Source: Hevea brasiliensis (Eukaryota > Streptophyta > Magnoliopsida > Malpighiales > Euphorbiaceae). From it: a DNA stretch of 64,000 bases. The notes beneath the pieces were generated by a model. It did not search any database. It had not been told where the DNA came from and saw only the letters and a list, made by a program, of their open reading frames with translations. Positions 1 to 8,405 of the stretch are shown here, in pieces; positions within the stretch are counted from its first letter, which is position 1, and the number at the start of each line of letters is the position of its first letter. The stretch lies in assembly GCF_030052815.1 (NCBI RefSeq), contig NC_079501.1:42217593-42281592 (forward strand), in the 5' to 3' direction. Position numbers and translations under genes: made by a program.

Positions 1-270
1 TTCAAATCTGAATTTTTAAAGTTGTTTGAATCATATTTAAATCTGATTTTTTAAAATTGATTCAATAAAATTTAGATCTGATTTTTTAAAAAATATTTGA
101 ATGTGATTCAAATCTGATTTTTTAAAAAATGTTTGAATGTGATTCAAATATGAATTTTTGAAGTTGTTTGAATGTGATTCAAATCTGAATTTTTAAATTT
201 GTTTGAATGAGATTCAAATCTGAATTTTTAAATTTATTTGAATCATATTCAAATCTGGATTTTTAAGTTG
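1..270 (+). repeat. Degenerate ~35-bp tandem repeat in the Copia-1 leader
   Basis: About seven copies of an AT-rich unit containing TTTGAATGTGATTCAAATC followed by TGAATTTTTAAA run head to tail. Within each unit TTTGAAT and ATTCAAA are inverted, so each unit could fold. The matching part of Copia-2 (about 56460-56530, minus strand) has roughly one unit, so the array expanded in this copy or lineage. No gene is seen in 1-1404. Confidence 0.85.
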
Positions 271-1029
271 AATATGAGATATTCAATTTAATTTAAGTAT
301 GTATGTTTTATTTAATTGTTAAATAGTGATATGCATGATGGATGATCATGGACTATAAAAGACTAATGTGATTGGATTTATTTCTTTTATGTTTCTTTGG
401 GATTGTAAATTAATTAATTAATTTTAATTTATTTTGGACATGTATTATTAAGTTTGTAATATTTTTGGGTTGTAATTTCATTTATTTAAGTTCTTGTAAA
501 TTCGCCTTGGTATGCCAAGGATTACTATGTAATATTGGATTGCAAGAAGTTCAAGGAGGTCAAGAGCATTGGTGGGACCAGTGGGAGGAATTCAAGATCA
601 AGTGTTGATTATGTACTCCTTCAGCAACTCTTGTAAAATGAATGAATGAAATGCACCTAGGAATGCCCTGATTCAATTCTTGGTGGCTCAGAATTGAATC
701 CCTTAGAAAGTCCATGATCATACCATATTTACTGCTTATCCATGAATGCATGAGATGTATGGGAATGTATGCAATTATATGATATATGCATGCTAAATGG
801 ATAATGTGCAAAGTGAGACCTTAATAGTAATTAGGATGGCTATAAAATCTTCCAAACAAATGATTAAGTTGGAAATGGTATAATTAAAGTAATTATAACA
901 TAAGCCCTCCATTGGGGCAATTATTTTAAGAAATTTTAAATAGTTGCATGAGATGCAATTAATTTAAGAGATTTTCTTAAGAATAATTGTTAAGCATGAG
1001 ATGTTGTAAATATGTAAATGGTTTGGTGG

Positions 1030-1220
1030 CCAATATTGGATGTACCTGAGGACATTAAAATTATTTGCATAATTACTGGCTCAATGGGATCAACTTAACT
1101 AATGCAAGATAAGTCAATAATGGATGTACCTGAGATTTTGAGCATTAGGGGCTAGGTATGGGCAAGGAGTTGCTCACTTATAGTTTATTGTAATTCCAAT
1201 AATGGATGTACCTGAGGATG
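1030..1220 (+). repeat. Triplicated leader motif AATGGATGTACCTGAG
   Basis: The motif occurs near 1038, 1121 and 1201, about 82 bp apart, in the untranslated leader upstream of gag. Copia-2 has the same three copies on the minus strand near 55483, 55592 and 55676, reading GGATGTGCCTGA. Conservation in both elements while the intervening sequence drifts suggests an RNA-level role, but none is known to me. Confidence 0.7.
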
Positions 1221-1404
1221 ATCAATAGAATTATAAGAATTCAATCACCCACTAGAAATCCATCCAACTAGGATTTCCGTTTTCTACTTTGGAAGTGTAG
1301 GATTCGCTAAGTTAGTGGGAGGACCAATTTGATTAAAAGACCATAATCATTTTGGTTAATTACATGATACATTTACTAATTAATCTGGTTATTTTCTGAT
1401 TAAA

Positions 1405-2263
1405 ATGAGCACAAAACAACCACCACCATCCAATATCCTTGCAAGCATACTTGATCACAATAGGTTAACAGACCAAATCATGCGATTGGCTAAGAAATTT
1501 GAAACTTGTCCTGAACCTTGAACATATAGGATATGTTCTAGATTCAAATGTTCCTGGTCCCTTACCTCCAGAGGCCACGCAAGAGGAACATGAAACTTTG
1601 GACAAGTGGAAGGAGCATGATATGAGAGCTAAGTGTTACATGCTTGCTTCCATGAGTAATGAGTTACAGAAGCAACATGAGAACATGCAGAGTGTGAGTG
1701 AGATCCTCCTTCACCTACAAGAGTTGTATGGTGAGCACAGCAGGAATGCTAGGTATGAGATATCTAGGCAGTTGTTCCGCATGAGGATGTCTGAGGGACA
1801 GAATGTAGGGGATCATGTCCACAAGATGATTCGGCTGATTGAGCAGTTGGAACATATTGACTTCAACATGGATTTCCAACTACAAACGGATTTGATCCTT
1901 CAGTCCCTTCCTGAGTCTTTTGGGAATTTTGTGACAAATTTTCATATGACTAAACAGGAATGCACCTTAGCTGGTTTATTCAACATGCTGGTTATTGCTC
2001 AAAAGAATATGCCAGGCAATAAAGGAAAAGAGGTAGCTTTGATTGCATCTTCTTCTGCTGGAAAGTCCAACAAGAAGAAGGGCAATAAGAAATAGAAACC
2101 TTAGATTCCTGGTCCTTCCAAGAAAATAGCTAAACAGAAAAAGAAGACTAAAGCTGCTAAAGGCAAAGGAAAGTGTCTCCACTGCCAACAGGAAAGTGTT
2201 TCCATTACCAACAGGAAAGTGTTTCCATTGCCAGTAAGAAAGTGTTTCCACTGGCCAGAGTAT
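1405..2263 (+). pseudogene. gag: Copia-1 gag, frameshifted, with an expanded zinc-knuckle region
   Basis: Encodes the capsid polyprotein of a copia element, which forms the virus-like particle in the cytoplasm. The likely start is the ATG at 1405 (MSTKQPPPSNILASIL), which matches the start of Copia-2 gag. The frame shifts before 1499, where the open 198-codon stretch resumes to a TAG at 2093-2095. That stretch is the UBN2-type gag domain of copia elements (DKWKEHDMRAKCYMLASMS, then an LxxLYG motif), ending in a lysine-rich tail. Beyond the stop, 2168-2256 is a tandem array derived from the first half of a CCHC zinc knuckle (GKCLHC). The second half of the knuckle and the whole protease are absent. 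No function is expected. Confidence 0.85.
2168..2256 (+). repeat. gag: Four tandem 23-bp copies of a zinc-knuckle half
   Basis: Units start at 2168, 2191, 2214 and 2237 and share GGAAAGTGTTTCCATTGCCA. One unit encodes K-C-F-H-C, the first part of a retroviral zinc knuckle. Because 23 is not a multiple of three, each copy lies in a different frame, so the expansion is not a functional protein repeat. Confidence 0.85.
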
Positions 2264-2319
2264 AGCACTCTAAATGAATACAATGCCATGGTGAAAACCA
2301 ACTCAAGTTCAAAATATTT

Positions 2320-4308
2320 TGGCACTTAAGGTTATGTCATGTTGCAGAAGATAGGATTGCAAAATTGGAGAAAATGGGGATTCTATCCTCATTGGGCTCT
2401 GAGCCTACTCCAACTTGTGAATCTTGCCTTCAAGGCAAAATGACTAGATCACCCTTTGTTGGACATGGGCTAAGAGCTGAAAATATTTTGGAACTAATAC
2501 ATAGTGATGTATGTGGTCCGTTTAAAGAAATGGCTAGAGGGGGTTTTCATTATTTTATTACCTTTACTGATGATAAATCAAGGTTTGGGTATTTATATTT
2601 GATGAAATACAAACATGAATTCTTTGAAAAGTTTAAGGAATTTAAATCTAAAGTAGAAAATCAAACAGGAAAAAGTATTAAAGCTCTTCGATCAGATCGT
2701 GGAGGTGAATATTTGAGTACTGAATTTGATGAATACTTGAGAGAGCATGGCATTGTTTCTCAGCTGACTCCTCCAGGAACGCCACAACTGAATGGTGTAT
2801 CTGAATGGTGTACCCTATTGGATATGGTACGTAGTATGATGAGCTATACTGATATGCCAATCTTCTTTTGGGGATTTGCATTAGAATCAGCTTTGTATAT
2901 TCTGAATAGGATCCCATCAAAATCAGTTTCTTCCACACCTTATGAGATATGGCATGGAAGAAAACCAAGTCTTAAGCATGTTAAGATTTGGGGCTGTCCA
3001 GCTTATATCAAAAAGCTGAACATTGATAAATTGGAGACCAGATCAGAAAAAGGTCGATTTGTTGGATATCCAAAAGATAGTTTTGGATATTATTTTTATT
3101 TGCCTACTTCACAAAAGGTTGTGATAAGTAGAGATGCCACATTTCTTGAACAACAGTTTGTTCAAGAAGGAGGCAAAGGAAGGCAAATAGAGTTAGAATT
3201 GGAGAATTCTGACCAACCAACAGATCAGATGGATATAGATCCATCTAGTCAACCAATACCCATTGATGAAACATCTACAGCTGTTCCTCGTAGAACAACC
3301 AGGGTATCTCACCCACCAGTGAGATATGGTTTTCTTCATGAAGAAGAACAAGAGTTGTCTACTCATGAAGAAGTAGATCATGGAGATGATCCACTTACCT
3401 ATGAAGAAGCTATATCAGATATAGACTCTTCAAAATGGATTGATGCTATGAAATCCGAGATTGATTCCATGTATAAGAATCAAGTTTGGGATCTTGTTGA
3501 CCCACCTGAAGGTATTGTACCTATAGGGAACAAATGGGTTTTCAAGAAGAAAATTGGTTTTGATGGAAAGGTAGAGACCTATAAGGCAAGGCTAGTAGCG
3601 AAAGGGTTTCGCCAAAGGCAAGGAATAGACTATGAGGAGACTTTCTCGCCTGTTGCCATGCTTAAATCAATTAAGATTTTATTAGCAATAGCTGCATACT
3701 ATGATTATGAGATTTGGCAGATGGATGTCAAAACAGCTTTTCTCAATGGATACATTGAAGAAAACATTTTCATGGAACAACCTAGGGGATTTGAATCCCA
3801 AGATGGTTCCAAGGTATGCAAGCTAAAGCGATCCATTTATGGGTTGAAACAAGCTTCGAGGAGTTGGAACATCCGTTTTGATGAAGCCATTAAATCCTTT
3901 GGTTTTATCAAAAATGAGGATGAGCCATGTGTATATAAGAAGGTTAGTGACAGAGCTATCACTTTCCTTGTCTTATATGTGGATGACATACTGTTGATAG
4001 GTAATGACACAGGTATGTTGACAACTATAAAGGTATGGTTGTCAAATACATTCTCCATGAAAGACTTAGGGGAGGCAACCTATATTCTTGGGATTCGCAT
4101 TTATAGAGATAGAGCGAAAAGAATAATTGGTTTATCCCAAAGTCTATACTTGGAAAAGGTGTTAAAGAGGTTTAACATGCTTGATTCCAAGAGAGGATTG
4201 TTATCAGTGAGACATGGTATCCATCTTTCTAAAGAGATGTCTCCAAAGACACTCGAAGAAAGAGATAAGATGGCCAGGATTCCATATGCTTGGCTATTGG
4301 AAGTTTAA
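2320..4308 (+). CDS. pol: Copia-1 pol: integrase plus reverse transcriptase, long open frame
   Basis: The frame opens upstream of the first Met (2365) with the integrase zinc-binding H-H-C-C motif: WHLRLCH at 2320-2340, then C18 and C21 counted from the Met. The integrase core keeps its catalytic triad D48, D111 and E147 (DD35E). The basic stretch normally following that Glu is shortened (SEWCTLL), an apparent small deletion. After a proline- and acid-rich linker the reverse transcriptase begins near residue 390 (WVFKKK, then KARLVAKGF, then MDVKTAFLNG) and keeps the YVDD active site at 3976-3987. The frame is lost at 4308 before RNase H. No intact gag or protease precedes it, so a functional polyprotein is unlikely despite 647 open codons. 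Confidence 0.88.
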   Translation, partial: WHLRLCHVAEDRIAKLEKMGILSSLGSEPTPTCESCLQGKMTRSPFVGHGLRAENILELIHSDVCGPFKEMARGGFHYFITFTDDKSRFGYLYLMKYKHEFFEKFKEFKSKVENQTGKSIKALRSDRGGEYLSTEFDEYLREHGIVSQLTPPGTPQLNGVSEWCTLLDMVRSMMSYTDMPIFFWGFALESALYILNRIPSKSVSSTPYEIWHGRKPSLKHVKIWGCPAYIKKLNIDKLETRSEKGRFVGYPKDSFGYYFYLPTSQKVVISRDATFLEQQFVQEGGKGRQIELELENSDQPTDQMDIDPSSQPIPIDETSTAVPRRTTRVSHPPVRYGFLHEEEQELSTHEEVDHGDDPLTYEEAISDIDSSKWIDAMKSEIDSMYKNQVWDLVDPPEGIVPIGNKWVFKKKIGFDGKVETYKARLVAKGFRQRQGIDYEETFSPVAMLKSIKILLAIAAYYDYEIWQMDVKTAFLNGYIEENIFMEQPRGFESQDGSKVCKLKRSIYGLKQASRSWNIRFDEAIKSFGFIKNEDEPCVYKKVSDRAITFLVLYVDDILLIGNDTGMLTTIKVWLSNTFSMKDLGEATYILGIRIYRDRAKRIIGLSQSLYLEKVLKRFNMLDSKRGLLSVRHGIHLSKEMSPKTLEERDKMARIPYAWLLEV

Positions 4309-4890
4309 TGTATGCAATGTTGTGTACTAGGCCGATATCGCATATGTCGTTAGTTTGACTAGCGGTATCAATCCAATCCAGTTTAGAACATCGATAGCGA
4401 TCAAGAATATCCTTAAGTACTTGAGAAGAACTAAGGATTTATTCTTGATTTATGGAGGTGGAGACTTGCAATTAGATGGTTATACGATTCGACTTCCAAT
4501 CGGATATCGATGATAGAAAGTCTACCTCTGGATATGTGTTCATTTGTAATGGAGGTGCAGTCAGTTGGAAGAGTTCCAAATAGAGCACGACTGCAGATTC
4601 CACTACAGAGGCTGAGTATATTGCTGCATCAGATGCTGCAAAGGAAGCTGTTTGGATAAAGAAGTTCGTAACAGAACTTATAGTAGTTCCTTCCATTAAG
4701 TCAGCAGTTCCACTACACTGTGACAATAATAGAGCAGTCATACAGGCTAAGGAACTAAGGTCTCACCCAAAATCCAAACACATAGAAAGGCACTACCACG
4801 TTATCAGAGATGCAATATAGCCACGCAGAAAATAGCATCAGCTGAAAATCCAGCTGATCCATTCACTAAGCCTATGTCACAGACTCAGTT
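4309..4890 (+). pseudogene. pol: Copia-1 RNase H remnant
   Basis: RNase H would remove the RNA strand of the cDNA hybrid. The region continues pol in shifted frames: the copia signatures RPDIAYVVSLTSRYQ (from about 4330), [10 protein letters not shown] (about 4512) and TADSTTEAEYIAASDAAKEA (from about 4588) can be recognised but not in one frame. Stops and at least two frameshifts separate them. The end of the polyprotein (SKHIERHYHVI) lies near 4775-4810. Confidence 0.8.
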
Positions 4891-4940
4891 AGACCGACAT
4901 CTTGAGAAGATAGGTCTAAGATATTGTAATGAATGGCTCT

Positions 4941-4956
4941 AGTGCTAGTGGGAGAT
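4941..4956 (+). promoter_or_regulatory. Copia-1 polypurine tract
   Basis: AGTGCTAGTGGGAGAT directly abuts the TG of the 3' LTR. A G/A-rich stretch at this place primes plus-strand DNA synthesis in LTR retrotransposons. The exact primed purines are probably GGGAGA. Confidence 0.75.
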
Positions 4957-7060
4957 TGTTAGTAGTATGCCCTAGAGCATATCATTTAGTATGTATCTTG
5001 TACATAATTTTATTAATAAAAGGCATTTCCACTTTTCCGTTTACATAATATATTTATGTGTAATAGAAAAGGTCCATTGATATTTTGTTAGAAATATTAT
5101 TCTTAAGTTGTTAAGAATATGAGTGATAATATTTCTAGCACAAAGTATCATAAATAGGTTCACAATCGAGGATACTTCATAATAAGGACATGACTTATCC
5201 AGAAAGATTGTATTCATGTTTGTTCCCAAGTTATTTATATGAGATATAAATAAGATGGAATGGTGAGTCTCATGCCATATAACAAACATGATAGGCACTT
5301 ATAAATGATAAGTAGGCCGAACCAGTGACACTTATGACAAGCACATGGAGTTTACTCTTGTCAATGTTTTGTCATAAATCATATCAGTGCATATAATCTT
5401 TAGACCTGAGATAGCACAGTTATCTTGTATATAGGTAGTTTAAGTTTGATACTGCTTTCATACTTGTACTGTGTATGGGTATATGGGCATGTGTTGGCTC
5501 CTACTAGTTATATATGGAGGTAGGTGTTGATCAAGATGGAATCTGTTCCTCTAAGTAAATAGAGATAAAATCCTATGTTCATTTAATTGTTCTTGATGTT
5601 TCAAGTTCTGGCCAGACAGATAGATTTATTCGTAAAAGAGTTTCGATGAGAAAATCTTTTAATCAAGAACTGGAATTAAAAGAGAACATAATATTCATAG
5701 CAAATGGAGTTTGACATAAACCATGACTCACTTGAGTTGGGATTTTGTAACAGAGAGATTCTAGTGCATGGTAACATATGATTATAGGTTCATTTAAGGT
5801 AAATCTTATTACTAATTGGGTGGCCATGGCATGCTATGCTAGGTGTTAACCATGGTCTATGAGGTGCATAAAATGATTTAGAGAAATCATTTATGGTAAG
5901 AAAGAGTTCTGATGATATTAAGAGTTGATATCATGTCTCATTGCCAATTAGTGATGAGCCTAGTAAGTCACACACATACACAAGTTATCACCTATTTAAA
6001 TATGATTTAATTAATTAATTAAAGAGTTTAATTGATTAATTAAATAGGTTTGGTTTGCAATTAAATTGCAAAGTCCCTAGCATGACTTGAAGCCAAATCT
6101 AGATTATTGGATGTGTAGTATAAATTAAATTTATATTTAAAGTGTTTAAATATGAATTTAATTGATGAGAAATTAATTAATAGAGATTAATTAATTAATT
6201 AATTTATATTTGATATAAATTAATTAGAAGAAGAAAATAATTATTTTGGGTTAAGAACTCAAAATTAAGACACAGGGGCATTTTGGTCATTTCAGTGTGA
6301 CACGTGGCACCATGAGATGGTGACACATGGGATTACACATAAGCTTGCCAAATGTTTTTTTTAATCATGTAAGATGATTAAAATCAAGATTAAATATAGG
6401 TTTGACACTTGGCACAATTTGATTGGGTCACTTAAACCTAGAGCTAATCAAAGGGTGACATGTGGCAAGAGTTTAATGTGTTAACCTAGCTATTTAAGTG
6501 TGGTTATGAAAAGAAAAATAACTAGCAGCCTCTCCTCTCATTTGTCACGCCACTTTGAGTCTCTCCAGCTATTTCTCTTCATCTCTCATCAATTCAAAGA
6601 GATTAGCCATCAATCTCTTGAATTAAGAACACTAGAAATTGTTTCTAGTGTCCTGTTTACATCTCTAATCTCTTAAAAGGCAGAACTTGAATTTCTAATT
6701 AATAGAAAAAGCTTTAGAGGCTGTTCAAGGGCTGCCATAGGTGTTCTTGGTGTGGACAAGCTAGAGGGACAACATTTGGTGTCCTGAAGACGAATCTCAA
6801 AGGCGCAGACACGCTGCAGTGCATCAAGAGGTTAGTGTAATCGTTCTTGATTTAATCTAGGGTTCTAAAATTAATCTGATTAATTTTAAAATCATAAATG
6901 GAAATACAGATCCAAAAAACATATTAAAAGAGTTTTAATATGTTGTTTATCATTGAAATCAAATAGATAAAAATAAATCTTGCATGGTGCATGTGACCCT
7001 AGGTGAAAATTTTTGAATTCAATGGTATAATCTTTTGTTTTTCACGCTTCCGTTCCTTCA
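4957..7060 (+). repeat. Copia-1 3' LTR (2104 bp)
   Basis: Begins TGTTAGTAG after the polypurine tract and ends CCTTCA. Both ends match the Copia-2 LTR at 56847-58956 (2110 bp, inverted), which fixes the boundaries. The LTR carries the element's promoter and polyadenylation signals; I could not place them exactly. No gene is seen inside. Confidence 0.9.
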
Positions 7061-7832
7061 GGATCATGGCTTGATCATGAGAAATGGAAGCTCAAAGGTG
7101 GGACGGCCATGGAGGATTCTTTAGGACCTCAATTCGGCATGAAGAAGATGAACCAGAAAATGAATCATTTAGTGGACATACACATGTCCCTTAATAAGTT
7201 TAAACATCCCTTAGTGCTCCACTATAGTTTAATTAAACAATATTATATGTTAAAGTTTTAGTTATTCAAATTATACCCCATTTCTTGCACTATTATTATA
7301 ATATACCACAATTTTAATTTTTATGATATTTTCAAAGTGTGCTATCACTCATTTTTAATGGACATTGGGGTGAAAAGACAACTCGGGGTGTTAAATGACC
7401 ACAATGCCCTGTTCGGGTTGCATTCTCGATTTTTCGGTAACACCGAGTTTTGTCATTTTCTCGATTCCTCATTTTTCTTTGTACTAATTAATTAATTGTT
7501 CTTTGATATTTCTAATGATATTCATACTTCAATAAGTCTTTAATTATGTCTTAAAAATATTTTCCAGGGTTCCCCGTGGTCCAGGGCTAGTCAACGATCC
7601 ACGCCACAACTTTCCGGTGCGGTCACCCATCGCTAGGGTTCTCGGCACGTTTAACTTAGTTACATTTCATTGTTATTATTTTTCCTTTATTTTTCTTGTA
7701 TTTTCTTTTCTTGTATTTCATTATTTTATGTCTCCTCATCTATATCTAAGTGTAGTTCAAGGCATCCTAGCTGTCCGGACAACACTGATCATTAGAACAG
7801 TAGAACGCACTATCGAACATCGGGGTGTTACA
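7061..7832 (-). repeat. LTR M: gypsy LTR 5' part, split by Copia-1
   Basis: Read on the minus strand it starts TGTAACACCCCGATG at 7832 and contains the LTR head shared by all gypsy LTRs here: a GTGTTGTCCGGACAGCTAGGATG-like block, then the block around the GCGATGGGTGACC-like sequence, then a short block related to TGGTCATTT. About 770 bp are visible; the remainder must lie left of Copia-1, outside the window. It sits in the RNase H region of Gypsy-0, whose sequence resumes at 7833 with possible target-site copy ATATA. Confidence 0.85.
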
Positions 7833-8405
7833 ATATAGTGATGCTTCTCATAATGGGTTCGGCTGTGTATTGATGCAAGATCGAAATGTCATTGCCTATG
7901 CATCACGCCAGCTGAAACCAGATGACAAGAATTATCCAATACATGATTTAGAGCTTGCAGCTATTGTGCTTGCTCTTATGATCTAGAGACACTATTTGTA
8001 TGGGGAGAAGTGCTACATCTATATAGATCATAAGAGTTTGAAGTATTTGGGCACCCAGAAAGAGTTGAATTTGAGATAGAGTAGATGGTTAGAGTTGATA
8101 AAAGATTATGATTGTCTGATAGACTATCAGCCAGGGAAAGCTAATATCGTGGCTGACACCTTAAGTCGTAAGACTGTGGCAAGTCTACGGGTTACTCCTT
8201 TGTCTGTGGTACATGAGTTGAGATCATTACATGCCAGCTTAGAGATTAATGATGAGGGGCAAACAGCAGTTGTATGGTATGTACAGCCAGTGCTGATTGA
8301 TCAGATCAGAATGGCTGCTCAGAATGATCAGAAGTATCAAAGGCTGTTGGAAGAAGTCCAGCAGGGCAAGAAACCAGAATTCTCAATAAGAGATGTTGGT
8401 ATATT
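7833..8405 (+). pseudogene. pol: Gypsy-0 RNase H and start of the integrase linker
   Basis: Part of the pol polyprotein of an older Ty3/gypsy element. [15 protein letters not shown] begins RNase H just after the LTR M junction, followed by [24 protein letters not shown] and IVADTLSRK, so the four acidic residues of RNase H are present. In-frame TAG codons occur near 7983 and 8080; the first replaces a Trp and the second a Gln of the family consensus. The open stretch 8095-8405 leads to the linker before the integrase zinc finger and is cut by Gypsy-A at 8405. It continues at 47067. Confidence 0.87.

Larger units (their letters stand above)
1..7060 (+). mobile_element. Copia-1: Ty1/copia LTR retrotransposon, 5' LTR outside the window
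   Basis: The element shows, in order, a long untranslated leader (1-1404), gag remains, integrase, reverse transcriptase, RNase H remains and a 3' LTR. This gag-INT-RT-RH order is diagnostic of Ty1/copia. The LTR starts TGTTAGTAGTATGCCCTAGAG, which I recall as close to the BARE/Angela type of the Tork group (moderate confidence). The primer site and 5' LTR should lie only a few hundred bases left of position 1, judging by the inverted relative Copia-2. It is inserted in gypsy LTR M, which resumes at 7061. The right target-site copy would begin GGATC; the left one is not visible. The protease is missing and gag, RNase H and possibly the integrase are damaged, so this copy is not autonomous. 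Confidence 0.93.

Noticed and set aside
1976..2325. Two minus-strand frames opposite Copia-1 gag with repeated NGNTFLL
   Set aside because: Shadows of the 23-bp tandem array on the coding strand.
7617..7838. Related frames at 7617-7838, 39942-40199 and 25617-25892 with a Phe-rich, membrane-like stretch
   Set aside because: They are antisense to the conserved first few hundred bases of gypsy LTRs; the Phe-rich part reflects a T-rich strand. DNA conservation of the LTR head explains the similarity.
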